From Adiantum capillus-veneris (taxonomy: Eukaryota; Streptophyta; Polypodiopsida; Polypodiales; Pteridaceae): a DNA stretch of 64,000 nucleotides. The notes under the pieces were generated by a model. The model was given only the letters and a program-made list of their open reading frames with translations. It was not told where the DNA came from and searched no databases. Shown piece after piece: positions 25,089 through 36,100 of this stretch; within the stretch, counting starts at the first letter, position 1, and every line of letters starts with the position of its first letter. The stretch covers positions 91,039,025 through 91,103,024 of the forward strand of contig CM043958.1 of NCBI GenBank assembly GCA_014529385.2, read 5' to 3'. Both the position numbers and the translations under genes were made by a program.

Positions 25089-25717
25089 ACAAGACGCTCA
25101 TGTTTGTCAATCTAAGGATGTAGCCGACCCAACTAGTGCATGGAAACGTCAAATGCAATGCCCCAATGGAAATGCACCGAGGAGAAAGGTGCCACTCTCA
25201 AACCTAGAAGCAACTATAGGGAAAATGTCTAAGTCTCCCATGCGGTCTAACTAACTCTCCAATGGTCATAGAGGTGTCAAATGAGCTCCAAATTACATGA
25301 AACTTGAGGTTGGGGGTCTCTAAGATATAGGCAATAGGTTTCCAATAACAAAAACTATAAAAGTCACAGTCGGGTAGGTGAGAAACCTCAGCTATTGCCA
25401 CCTCTAACCTTCACCAAAAATGATGAATGAGAGGGTTTTTTGATCCTCCTTAAGTCTACTTACCTTTTTTCATGCTTAGTTTCACTTAAAACACCATCAA
25501 CAAATCAAAATAAGCAATTAAACACACTAGGCAACTAAAGCTAAAACCGCTCATTGTGTCACACACACACACACACTCAAACATAGCACATTGAACATGT
25601 ACACAATGCCACGAGTATGAGAAAGCAACACATGAAGTTTCATTAGCAATGCTTACCTGTACAAAAATTAGTGAGCACGCAAGTGTAGACGTACTCTTCA
25701 CTACGTGAGCTCCAAAG
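25089..25717. other. no gene seen
   Basis: Non-coding sequence with a short (AC)n tract near 25,560. The last five bases, CAAAG (25,713-25,717), match the five bases after the last LTR at 63,428-63,432. Confidence 0.5.
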
Positions 25718-26641
25718 TGTTAGCAGCAAGCTAACTCGGATACCATTGTTTGGAGCTCTTATTGTAAACAAACTTACTATTTTAATAAATTGAGAATATT
25801 GTAACTCTTATTTTCCTGATAAACTTTGTAATTGATGAGCTGAGGCTACAAGCTTCCAAATTGTATCAACCTGTCATTACCCATCTTGAGTTAGTGCTCC
25901 CATATTATTAGTTTTGACCACCAAAAACCTTGTCCAAGGTATAAAAGCTAATTTTTGTAAGTTAATTTAAAGTTTTGGATAATGAAATATACAACGTGAG
26001 CTAACGGTGCTCACTTCTCTCCTTCTCCTGCTTCCTATTCCCTCCTTGGTTGTCACATTGCAATCACGTTTATTGCATTGCAACTGCGTGTAAGAGATCT
26101 ACGCATTGATGTAAGCATTTCACAATATTTCGTAGCTTTTGGCGTCGCCGATCCGTGGACTAATTTCATAATAAGTAGGAATTTACACTTCAAAATAAAA
26201 CACTAAGCATAGGTGGGGTATTCGGGCATCATTGCTAAGCATTTAGGTGCATTTTGGGTTGAAAACGACTAGGTCAAAAATCCACTGCTGTTAATAATCA
26301 CGATTTTTACACTTGACCTAAAGTGGAATTTGACCCCATAAGCAGGTGTGCTTAGGTCTTATAAACATGTTCTAGAAGTTTTGTTACGTTTGGATGTCAT
26401 TGGATGCTGTAAAACACATGTGATTTGTTTGCCGCGATGAGCAATTGGCTTCTGGTGATTTCAGTGACTTAAGTGTAACTTGAGTTAGATGCAAGTCGTT
26501 TGTTGTTTTCCAAGAGATTGACAACCTCTTGTAGCCTCTATGCACTAGTCAAGTCAGCTTTGTCCCATGGATTGACAATTTAATCGTGGTTCTCGCTAAA
26601 TCTGTAATAATATAGGAGTGAGGTTAGACACTCGTCCCACA
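25718..26641 (+). repeat. 5' LTR of element F family (924 bp)
   Basis: It starts TGTTAGCAGC, ends CCCACA and is followed by a PBS. By eye it is about 85-90 % identical to the LTRs at 61,469 and 62,406 along its length. Confidence 0.9.
25940..25947 (+). promoter_or_regulatory. TATA box in F-family LTR
   Basis: TATAAAAG lies about 220 bp into the LTR and is conserved at 61,690 and 62,730 in the other two copies. The surrounding block (CCACCAAAAACCTTG...AAGGTATAAAAGC) is the best conserved part of the LTR. Confidence 0.65.
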
Positions 26642-26663
26642 TTTGGCACCGCTGCAGGGATCG
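26642..26663 (+). promoter_or_regulatory. primer binding site of element F
   Basis: TTTGGCACCGCTGCAGGGAT follows the LTR directly. The less decayed version at 62,385 reads TTTGGCGCCGCTGCCGGGAA. The TGGCGCCG...GCCGGG pattern resembles the Asp-tRNA-type PBS of Tat/Athila elements, though I have not checked it base by base against a tRNA. Confidence 0.65.
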
Positions 26664-26701
26664 AAGAGACCTAAACTAGGAAAAAACCCGAGCATCTTGT
26701 G

Positions 26702-28265
26702 AAGTTATCCTTTAACTTCCTTTAGGATCTCCTAGAGTCAAAACTTTCTTTTAAGAAATCGCATAGCTTAAGATTGTCGTCTTTTGCTGTGTAGAGGTAG
26801 CTTGGAAGTAATCGCACTTGCTGAGTACCTTTAGGATTGTAACTAGGTTAGGATTTTGAGAATGATTGATAGACGAGACAAGTCTTAAGATCGAGGCTCA
26901 AAAAACCATAAAAAACAAGAAAAAGAGTGTTTGTGGACACTTTCCACAACCCCATTGCATGAGAACTTGGGAGTAGGGTAAGTAGGATCCAAGGTGGATT
27001 TCAGAACATTTTTCTCTCTGAAATAATCATTGTGAGTTGTTATTTGAAGTTGCAAAATTTTAGGTCTACAACTAGAAATAGCATGCAAAGACTCCAAACC
27101 ACTCAATCCAACTGGAGGGTATGCTTAAAAGTTGTATGAACCAGTGGGTAAGCTCAAGGACACAATGAGGTAAAAATTTCAAGAGTTTGCAAAAACTCAA
27201 ATTATTTACTTTTTCTTGACATTTTAGGCCAAATTAAGTTTTGAGTTGATTTAGAGGCTTAAAATAGCTCCTCAAAAGACTGTCCATGGAAAAATTGCAA
27301 AAAAAAGTTCATTTTGGGCATAAAGTAAATAATCGTGATTATTTACTTTCAGCTCAATTTGACCAAGGTTGATAACAGTGACTCATTGCATGTGTACAAA
27401 CAACTTTTGTAAAGGTAGAAAAGATTGGATCACCAAACTGACAAAAACTGGGTAGAAACTAAAGTTTGTACTGACTTTCAGGAACTTGAGTGTAAATTGG
27501 AAAAAAAATTATCCAAACTTGATGAAATTTGATTCGTAGGCTTATATTGATGTGATAGACATGTGCACATGCTCAATTGACAAAAAAAATGTAAAAATCT
27601 ACTAGAAGTAAATAATCGGGATTATTTACATCTGTCTCATTTTTCAACTTTTTTGACCAAGTTAGCATACCACTAGTTTTACCATGTTGTAATAAGCACA
27701 CAAACCAAATTTGGTAAGATTTGAATCATTGGATTGAAAATTGTGACCAAATTTGCAAAGTCAGTCTGTGGACACAAAACTGATGACCATTTGACCAAAA
27801 GTTGTCTAAACTTGATGAAACTTGGCTATAGATCTTTAATTGAAGTGCTTAACAGATCTGTGTCAAGATTGGAACAAAAACTTGCAAAAAATTAACTACA
27901 GTAGATAATCACGATTATTTACATCTGCTTCAAAAATTGATATTCTTGCACATTTGAGCACACCACAAGGTCAAGCATATCAAGTAGACCACACAAATCA
28001 ATTTTGGTGAAATTTGGATCATAAAAATGAGACTTAGGCCAGATTCTTGGAATCATAGTTTGCAGACACGAAACAGTTGATATACTTGAACATATTTTTT
28101 CCAAACTTAGTGAAACTTGTCCAGGGACCTGAAAAGGTTGTATACTTGGTTAACCAAGCCAAAAAGTACAAAAAACTGACAAAAGTAAATAATCACGATT
28201 ATTTGTTGCTGCTACACAGAGACACCAATTTTGACTTTTGAACTTGTACAGTGTTAGACCAGCAT
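26702..28265 (+). repeat. leader with diverged ~285-bp tandem repeats on a 22-bp palindrome
   Basis: The palindrome GTAAATAATCGCGATTATTTAC, or one- to two-base variants, occurs at 27,325, 27,608, 27,901 and 28,185, spaced 283, 293 and 284 bp. Between the copies other phrases recur in the same order (AAACTTGATGAAACTTGG-like, CAAATTTGGT-like), so whole units were duplicated and then diverged. No coding frame was seen. Confidence 0.8.
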
Positions 28266-28775
28266 AAGACCATTAGGAAAAATATGAACCCTCTAAGGGC
28301 CCTTTGGAATTAAGGTTAATTAGAGGCCAGCCAATGAGAAGAGGGTGGTGGACATACTCTATGCTCTCAAAAATGTAGGGGGACAAAGTAGTCTTACACT
28401 TCTTAAATGGGCTCTTACCTAGTGAGAAGGTGGGGTGGGGAGGGGGGGGGGGGGGGGGTGGGCCATATGGAACCTCCAACTTCTTTCCTTTTTGATCCGG
28501 TTTTGAAAAAATCCCAAAAATTTGAAATTTTTCAAAATTTTAAAAACTCAAATTTTATCTTCTTAAAACCCCCCTAAATCTATTTTATGGTAAAAAAAAT
28601 GTCAAAAAAGCATTTTTTGACCTCAAAAAGTCAAAACGTGCACCCAAAAACCCTAAATTTCAAAATTTTCTAAAAACTTTTGAAAAATCTTTTTTTACTA
28701 TCCAGAGCTCTCCCAAAAGTAGTCCTTAGGAAAAAAGTTATTTTCTCTCTCTAGAACCCCTTTTCCAACCCCTCC
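28266..28775. other. low-complexity stretch before gene 1
   Basis: A G17 run (28,442-28,458) in a G-rich patch is followed by A/T-rich text with many AAAATTT-like words. No gene. It may be upstream sequence of the gene at 29,021. Confidence 0.4.
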
Positions 28776-29020
28776 TTGGTTGCAACCATCACACTCATCC
28801 TCTACTCCAACACACTCTCTCTCTACACCATCTCCATTGCTGCAGCAAGGAAGCTCCTCTCTCCTCCCCTACCACCTTCCATTGCCACACCAAGCAAGGG
28901 TTATCCACCTTCTCCTCCCATTGCCACAAGGGTTAACCACCTTCTCATATCACTTTATCCCACCTACATTCTAGTAACAAGCAAGGTCCTACTCCTCCTC
29001 CTAATTTTCTTTGCTCAACC

Positions 29021-30368
29021 ATGGCCAACTCTACTTCGCAAAGGCGGCCAAAGGATGAGGTCACAACACTTGCATGCCACAACACTAGAGGTGTAGATGA
29101 TGAGTGGGTGCCACAAGAGTTCACCAAAGGTGCTTGTGTATACATGCAACCATATGCTATTGGCCTTCATCGTGTGTGGAATCGTGCAAACTTGGATCTT
29201 CATTGGAAAGAAAAGCTCCTTGGCTTCAAGAACCGCAAAGACAAGGGGACCGTAACCATTGTGCAACATGTTTTCTCAATGTCAACCATGCATTTGCAAC
29301 AACCACCTCGATTTTCAACACATCGTAAGTACATGTTTTGAGAATACAAAGCTAGGTGTGAAATCACAGTGTAATGTTATTATGGATTCATACTTAAGAT
29401 TTGTCATGCATTTATAGTCATATTTCCATCCACGTTGGTGGAGGAGCAGCCACTACATAGTCTCTCCGGCACATTCAATGCTATACATGCGGATATTGGA
29501 GCAACAATGTTCCCACATCTTTGCCCAACCAAACTGGTTCAAAGAAGGATTTTCTTCTATTCTCGCTCCTATATTGTCCCTACTTCTACACAAGCATTTG
29601 GAACGCTTGAACCCATCAAAGTTAACTTCCTTATTAAGTATGGAGTGGCTGGTGCAAGATTTGTGGTCGGTAGCATCTTTCAAGCAAAAGATGATAATAG
29701 ATATCCAAAACTCTTTGAAATACTCTAAAGCTTTTAGGTCTGTGGGCTTGAGTTGGTGTTTGCCTATTCATTGTTTTGTGCACATTTTTAAAGAGTTTGG
29801 ATTTGTGGAGACTACCACAATGCTTGTATGTAAAGATGTGCATTACGAGGAATTAGGAAGGCTTTTAGAAGAGGACTAGGGTTTTGTGGAGGGCATGCAC
29901 AACAGGGACCGGTACCGTTGTAAGGTTGGAGCTTCAGCTATTGGAATGCGCTATTTGAAATCCTTTTCCCGCACCTCCTTGTACATACGATTTCACTATG
30001 ATCATTGGATGTGCAAGCTTGGAGTGTGGACTCCCTTACAGAGTGTAGACGGCGCTATTGCAAGCTTTAACATTGCAGTGAAGATGCCCAACGATGCTTT
30101 GGAGGCAGTCCAAGTGAATAAGCATTGGACTCTCAGTAATGTGCGAGAACATTTGGTTATTATGGGTTTTGAGGCCCTTCAACAAGCACAATTTTGTTTA
30201 CAAGGTCACAAGGTGAGAATCCTTCCACCACATTTTCAATACATCATGGTTTGTCGATCATTGGATGCTTATTGTAATGAATGTCCGCAGATTGGGAAGA
30301 GAATGGAAGACAAATTGAAGGTCGAGGAGGGCTGGGGGATGGATGGAACTATGCTATCGATCTTATAA
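29021..30368 (+). pseudogene. gene 1: unknown two-exon protein, nonsense-mutated
   Basis: Exon 1 runs from ATG 29021 (AACCATGGCC context) to a GTAAGT donor at 29,325. The acceptor TTATAG ends at 29,417, giving a 93-bp intron. Exon 1 encodes EWVPQEFTKGACVYMQPYAI and HWKEKLLGFKNRKDKGTVT. Exon 2 is open in one frame from about 29,478 to 30,366 apart from a single TAG at 29,877. From 29,435 to 29,728 a second open frame competes, so a frameshift is likely. The C-terminal part (FNIAVKMPNDALEAVQV, TLSNVREHLVIMGFEALQQA) could form a ubiquitin-like fold, but this is only an impression. I do not recognise the family. Confidence 0.55.
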
Positions 30369-30525
30369 CTTTGTAACTCATGCAATTTTCAAAACGATCC
30401 CCGATGTAATCAACATGATTTGCTTCAACAAATCATGCCTTTGAATATAATTTTTCGCATTGAGATGAGAAATCATTTTTTGGTGAAAGTGTCTTTTTTT
30501 TTAATGTCTTTAAAAAAGGGTCCAT

Positions 30526-30533
30526 TATAAAAG
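30526..30533 (+). promoter_or_regulatory. TATA box of gene 2
   Basis: TATAAAAG lies 89 bases before ATG 30615, within AAGGGTCCATTATAAAAGGGG. A related phrase (AAGGGTCCATTT) lies near the H3-like promoter at 39,405. Confidence 0.55.
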
Positions 30534-30614
30534 GGGTCCCACCTAACTCATTCACTATTTTCACTTTTGCAACTCTTGAGCTCCTCCACTCTCTATCTAC
30601 ACCCCAGGCTAGAC

Positions 30615-31919
30615 ATGGATGCTTCCACAGCCTCTGCATCTGCAGCCACATCCACCCCTTTGTCACGCTTCATCCTCTTTCTCGAGGAAACCAAATACAA
30701 AGGGAAGTTGGACCTCCACACCTTTTTTACTCGTCTCCCTAGCCTTGCCGCCACAATTGCCCTTCACATGGATGCATTTGCCGAGATTTTTGCGTTCATG
30801 GAGGAGCACATCATAAAATATTCTGTATCTATCCCCCCACATGCAGGGATCTGGGTGCCTTGCGATCTTTTGTGCTATATACACAAAGGTGATTGCCCAT
30901 TCTCCAAGCGGTTGCAACGATTCCAAGAAATTGCAACCGATGCAGGCCATTACTTGGACGAGCAAGCCCCAGGGGTGTCAGCGCTCAAGAAGCGCAAGTT
31001 GGGGGTGGAGTACCTTTCTCGGCTAGAAACATTTATCTTCTTGGTGAGCGAGGAACCTGATTTGGAGGAGCTTTGCTTACCACACCTTCAGGTTGGGTCC
31101 TTTATCAAGGACACCAAGGAGTAGCAGGTTATCCCCATGAACCTTGCAGCGGAAGGAAAGACACTCCAGCTCGAGTACCCCAGGGGTCTCGAGGAAGTGG
31201 TTGAGAAATCCATAGTTGTGGCTGGCCCTAGTGACACTCCAGTGCCACTACCACTGACAGATGTGGCTATCCGAGAGGTAGAAATCAACCGCTTCTCCTC
31301 AGTGGTAGTGGATGGGGAGGAGTATGTGTTTCTGCATGATTTGGAGAAAGCATTTGGCTTGCGCATGGATGAATGCTTGAGCGTGCTATGAAACATCACC
31401 AAATGTCCCTTAGACAATACGCCAGATGCCCTAGAAAGCAAGCTCTTGCCAGTTGGGGACTCTATTGCTGACACTAGTGCAATTGTATGTGCGGAGGTCC
31501 TGGCAGCAGAGCAGTTGCACGTGGCTGAGGAAGAATTCCAAGTCATGCAAGCCAAGGTTGAGGCTGCTAGGATGCCTATGCCATTATGCAACCTCCCATC
31601 TAATGATCCAAAGCTCGTATCTGTGGTGCATGGGAGCATTGACTTGGATGCAAAGGGCAACAGGGAGGAGGATGACAAGGAGCAGGAGTTAAATTGTATC
31701 CTAATTTTCATGTTACTATTTTATCCTTCATTGTCTTTTTTCTCAACCTTCATCGGTTTATGACAGGACATCCTGGAGCTTGATGATTTTGCTGCAAGGA
31801 CGGGTGGCAAGCGGACGGGCTTTGGAACTCAAGCTTCCCTTGCGTATTACCTAGGACAACTCCCCCCTGGTGATGTGGCCATTATCCATAATGAATTTAG
31901 TCCCCAAGCCCATTTTATG
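30615..31919 (+). pseudogene. gene 2: unknown protein, two nonsense codons, probable intron
   Basis: A single frame runs from ATG 30615 to 31,695, interrupted only by TAG at 31,122 and TGA at 31,389. It encodes an Ala/Ser/Thr-rich start (MDASTASASAATSTPLSRF), a helical middle (SRLETFIFLVSEEPDLEEL) and an acidic segment (EVLAAEQLHVAEEEFQVM). A probable 71-bp intron (GTATCC at 31,696, GACAG ending 31,766) leads to a second exon with LELDDFAARTGGKRTGFG and ASLAYYLGQLPPGDVAII, ending at about 31,925. The splice phase as read would give a stop, so the donor may be shifted. I do not recognise the family. The lack of indels over 1.1 kb of coding sequence argues that it was a real gene until recently. 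Confidence 0.55.
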
Positions 31920-31925
31920 ACTTGA

Positions 31926-32321
31926 TCGTTGAAAGCTTTGAGCAAGTTTTTGTGTTTGAGCACCATTGCTCAAACTGCGCATCAAGTGTTCCTAGTGCGT
32001 AGATCCCTTGTATGCACAACGTTTGGCACTTGCTTTCATGGTAAAGTGCTTGCCCAGATAGGGATACATGCTTCCATTGGCTCAACTGACCCAAAGACCA
32101 TAGCGTAGTCCCTCTTGACTGGGGAGTTGTCTTACATGCAAAATAGGCGCCAGGAAATGGTCAAGAAAATTATGAACTCCTCAGATACATGATGTAAAAT
32201 CACCGTCTTGGAAGTAATAAAAATATTTGGAATTGTCTCTCTATCTTGCAAATACTTTTGAATGTGATTTGTCAATCTTGAAAATTGTTTCAATTGGTGA
32301 TATGAAAATTATTTTAATTGG
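31926..32321. other. 3' flank of gene 2
   Basis: AT-rich sequence without a coding frame. It probably holds the 3' untranslated region of gene 2. Confidence 0.35.
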
Positions 32322-33125
32322 TGACTTTGTAATTTCAAGTTCTGTATGTAATTTCAGTCAATTTCAGTAAATTTAGGTATTTTAAGTACCCTGGGGGGTA
32401 GATAAGCCTACCAAGGGAAAAAAAAAGCCTGGCCACAAGGGCGCGCAAATGGCCCATCCATCAGTTTTGGATGGGCCATTGCGCGCCCTTGTGGCCAGGA
32501 TTTTTTTTGCCCCTGGTAGGCTTATCTACCCCTAGGATACTTACAAAGCACAAATTTATTGAAATCAATTGGTTTTGCATCATTAATTTAGATGCACCCT
32601 TTTTATGGCAATTTCAGCATATGTTCACACTCAAGGACACTAGAAAAGGTGAAATCAATTATGAATTTAAGTTTCCAGTACATTATCACCTGCTTTAGCT
32701 CTACCTAGTACCACCCTGCACCAAAAGCCCAATTACATTGGACATTTGAAAAATCCAAATTAATGTTGCATAGACACTTGGTTTCACAATATGATAACTT
32801 TTTTGATATCCTATGGGTATTCAAAGCTTGAAATGGCCAAAAAAGGGTGGCCATAAGGCTCCATCTAAAATAATGTTGCAAAACCAATTGCTTTTAGTAA
32901 ATTTGTGCTTTTTAAGTACCCTGGGGGGTAGATAAGCCTACCAGGGGCAAAAAAACGCCTGGCCACAAGGGCGCGCAAATGGCCCATCCAAAACTGATGG
33001 ATGGGCCATTTGCACGCCCTTGTGGCTAGGCTTTTTTTTGCCCCTGGTAGGCTTATCTACCCCCAGGGTACTTAAAATACCTAAATTTACTGAAATTACA
33101 TATAGAACTTGAAATTACAAAGTCA
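32322..33125. repeat. 804-bp imperfect palindrome with two nested hairpins
   Basis: Left text from 32,322 (TGACTTTGTAATTTCAAGTT) reappears as reverse complement ending at 33,125 (ACTTGAAATTACAAAGTCA). The arms match nearly base for base for about 220 bp, then more loosely to a centre near 32,720. Each arm also contains its own hairpin of about 160 bp (32,382-32,543 and 32,911-33,075), with arms AGTACCCTGGGGGGTAG... and GGCCACAAGGGCGCGCAAAT. No target duplication was found at the ends. It separates gene 2 (plus) from the H3-like gene (minus). Confidence 0.9.
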
Positions 33126-33942
33126 TTTCATTACAAAGATAATAGACACAGTAGACACAATTGTTGATCATATTGTCATTGGAATGTCAAATCATTACAA
33201 AGATAAGGGTGTGCAATACAAAAAGAGGGGTAACTTCGGCTAATGCTCAAAGTCTCGTCGTAATCGACGTGCAAGCTGCATATCTTTTGGCTGTATTGTC
33301 ACTTGGTTTGCATGAATTGCGCATAGGTTGGTATCTTCCAACACCAAAATGATGTGGGCCTTTGCAGCTTCTTGAATAGCCTCTAGTGCTATTTCTTGCA
33401 TTCTATACCGATTTCCATAGCTTTGAAGCACCTCCTATACTGTGCAAGAAAAGGGGGCGCGTCGAATCAAAAGCTCCGTAGTCTTCTGGTAGTGGAGGAT
33501 TTTTGCAAATGCCCTTGCCATTTTCGGTGCCGGTGCGGTTGTCTTGGGGGCACTTGCCCATTTGCTGGCGGGCGGCGTTTAGGCTTCTTGAAAAACTTAG
33601 ACTTGTGCTTGTTTACATGCTTAGGGGCTGGTTCTGCAACCTCTTCTTATTCTTCCTCTTCCCTTGGCTGCCGATCTTGTTGTGTGGGGAGAGCTCCCTG
33701 GCCTCGAGGCAATGTCTTCCCCCCAACGGCCACCCGGCGTGTGCGCGGTATTTCATCTCGCAGCCATGGTGGCTCACTCTCTGATTCAGTGTCTCTATGG
33801 ACCACCCGAGTCTTGGATGGTCATGCTTGTGATTGGTGGCGCGAGGGCTGATCCCTATCGGACTTTGTTGTTTGCTGGCTCTGTTCTTCTCTCCAGCACT
33901 GGGCACGTTGCTTCATTCTTTTTCTAGGTGTTATATCTTGAG

Positions 33943-34134
33943 TGTTGGGGTATAAAGCCCAATGTGGTCGCCCAGGTAAGTGGGCAGGCCGCCAGGTATG
34001 TACACATATTCTTTTGTAAAAACGTAATAAGAACTCACTATGCTCTACACATTACAGTAGAGCGAGTTCACCATATCGTCGTGCTCTTCTTCTCGCACTC
34101 TCTCTCGTGTCACACTTCCGCTCGTACTCCTTCA
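33943..34134 (+). repeat. 5' LTR of element D
   Basis: 192 bp, TGTTGGGGTATAAAGCC to CTCCTTCA. It is nearly identical to 38952-39141. A TATAAAG motif lies only nine bases from the start, so it may not be the working promoter element. Confidence 0.95.
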
Positions 34135-34136
34135 AC

Positions 34137-34148
34137 TGGTATCAGAGC
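34137..34148 (+). promoter_or_regulatory. PBS of element D (initiator Met tRNA)
   Basis: TGGTATCAGAGC, two bases after the LTR, is the classic plant copia PBS complementary to initiator methionine tRNA. Confidence 0.95.
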
Positions 34149-35220
34149 TCAGATCGAGGCTCGGGGCAGCATTTGCAGGTAGCCAGAGTCACCTGCTCAG
34201 ATTGGAGTGAGATTCGACAGGCGACGACACGGCCCCAAATCTTGTGGGAGAACCCGAAGGCCTTGGTGTTCTAAGAATTTCATTCTGAGGTCATCTCGGC
34301 CACCGTTCGGCTTCAACAAAGTTCTGCGCAGGCAATTTTGGACTACGTGGTCTCAGCAGGTGCAGATCCGACTCTGCAAATTTGGGGTTTCGGCCTACGA
34401 CTGCAGGTGCTGAGGATATCGGCACTCCCAGAGTGTTGATTTGTGGTTGTCTACACATTGAAGGACGGCTCACAATTCTTGGAGGCGTGTCACATACGAC
34501 ACGGGCGTATCTACACACAGACTGTAGGCGACATTCACTAGTTCATCAAGTAGCTTGTGTTTGCTGCTTGATATTCCAGATTTCATCCTGAAATTGCAGG
34601 TACTTCCACATGGGATGTATTGTCAGAGATGATGTATGTCTGTTGAGGGTTTGCTGGCTGTGAGCCACGCAACAAACAACCGCCACAGGGTTACAGCATG
34701 TAGTGGGAAATTTGTGGATGTATGACTTTGTGGGAAGTCTATGTACTGTCAGATTTACTGCAGCCTTTGTTGAGGGTCAAGTGAGGTTTTATTGAGCTGG
34801 GGGATTCTCGAATGTTGAGATCCTTTCGGTGATACAGGTCTTGGAGCGATCCCTCGAGCACCCTTAGATAGGCAGCTAAGATGTATTGACTGTGAGTTAG
34901 AGAGTTGGGATTGCATCTTTGCTTTACTGCCGTTGAGGCATTGTCGCAGTCTATGCTTACAGGACAGTGACAGAACAATGAGAGACAGTACAGGTGCAGG
35001 ACAGGTTTACCCACAGCTTACAATGTTAGAGAGACAATGGTTTTTTGAGCTGTTTTTGAGTACACCAGAGCCATTTTACAAAGGAGACTCTGCCAAAATT
35101 TATGCAGAATCTGAAGCTTTCTTGGTTCGTTTGACAGGTTGATATTGGTTCTAAGGTCAGTTTACATGGGAAACTCTGCCGAATTTTTCCCAGGAAATTA
35201 AACTACTGTGAAGCGTAGCT
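34149..35220 (+). other. long leader of element D
   Basis: 1.07 kb between PBS and the gag ATG, with no convincing coding frame. It is long for a copia element with such short LTRs. It probably holds the packaging signal, which is inference. Confidence 0.5.
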
Positions 35221-36100
35221 ATGGCAGGATCACAAGACACTGCTCTTTACAATATCAAGAAGCTGGATGGAACCAATTTCCCATTGTGGAAGAAGCAAAT
35301 TTGGCACGTGTTGGTACAAAAGAAGCAGATAAAACCTATAAAGCTCAAGGGGATAAAACCAGAAGATATGGACGAAGATGAATGGAGCGAAATGGATGAA
35401 TTGGCACTTTCTACCATTATGCTAACTTTGGCAGAAAGCGTTTACTTCAATGTAGCAGACGAGATGTCGGCTTATCAAGCATGGTTAAAGGTGAGTGATC
35501 TTTATGAGAAGCAGAGTGCAGCTTCACAGGTATACTGGCTTAAGAAGCTTGTTGACTTGAAGATGAAAGAAGGGACACCTATGTCCAATCATCTGAATGA
35601 ATTCAACACAATCTACAGTCAATTGTCAGCTCAAGGTGTCAAGTTTGATGAACCTGTTAGATCTATGTTCCTGTTGAGCACATTTACGAAAAGTTGGGAC
35701 ACTTTAGGCACAACTTTGAGTAATTCTGCACCTCCAGATGGTTTGAACATAGCAGGTGTAGAAGGAAGTCTGCTTTCTAAAGAAACCAACAGAAAGACAA
35801 TGGACAAAGGCAAAGGAACAGCCTTAGTTGTCAGGGGAAGGACCAAAGAAAATTACAAAGGTGGAAAGAGTAATCAGTCTCGTAGCAAGTCCCGCAGTGC
35901 TAAAGGCAAGAGTGACATAGAATGCTACCATTGTGGCAAGAAGGGTCACATGAAAAGAGACTGCAGAGAATGGAAAGCAGAAAAAGGCAAAGAGAAAGTT
36001 GAAGACCATGGTGAGAAGAACAAGTCCTCAGTGAAGATTCAAGAAATAAATGTGACAAACACTGTTGTAGAGGATGACAGTCTAGTGTCAGGAGACATCT
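35221..36100 (+). CDS. Gag of element D
   Basis: It begins with ATG 35221 (MAGSQDTALYNIKKLDGTNF). LDGTNFPLWKKQIWHVL is the typical opening of copia Gag, and AWLKVSDLYEKQSAASQVYW and DLKMKEGTPMSNHLNEFN follow. A basic stretch (KGGKSNQSRSKSRSAKGK) precedes the knuckle CYHCGKKGHMKRDC (CX2CX4HX4C) near 35,920. The frame is open for 517 codons in total and runs on into the protease. The Gag domain itself shows no break. Confidence 0.85.

Noticed and set aside
26642-26663. A tRNA gene at the PBS-like sequences
   Set aside because: Only the short complement of a tRNA 3' end is present at each PBS. No cloverleaf or A/B boxes were seen anywhere in the window.
24173-28204. CRISPR-like regular repeats
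   Set aside because: The spacing of about 285 bp, the diverged units and the plant context do not fit a CRISPR array. It is a tandem repeat in a retroelement leader.
28776-29020. Plus-strand ORF with Leu/Pro-rich text before gene 1
   Set aside because: It overlaps the start of gene 1 in another frame and is CT-rich, as expected of a 5' untranslated region.
33240-33500. CENH3 (centromeric histone) identity for the H3-like gene
   Set aside because: Loop 1 has the same length as canonical H3, whereas plant CENH3 has a longer loop, and the N-terminus is MARTKQT. A divergent H3 variant fits better.
33951-33957. TATA box of the element D promoter
   Set aside because: TATAAAG lies only nine bases from the LTR start, leaving almost no U3 upstream; I could not support it as the working promoter.
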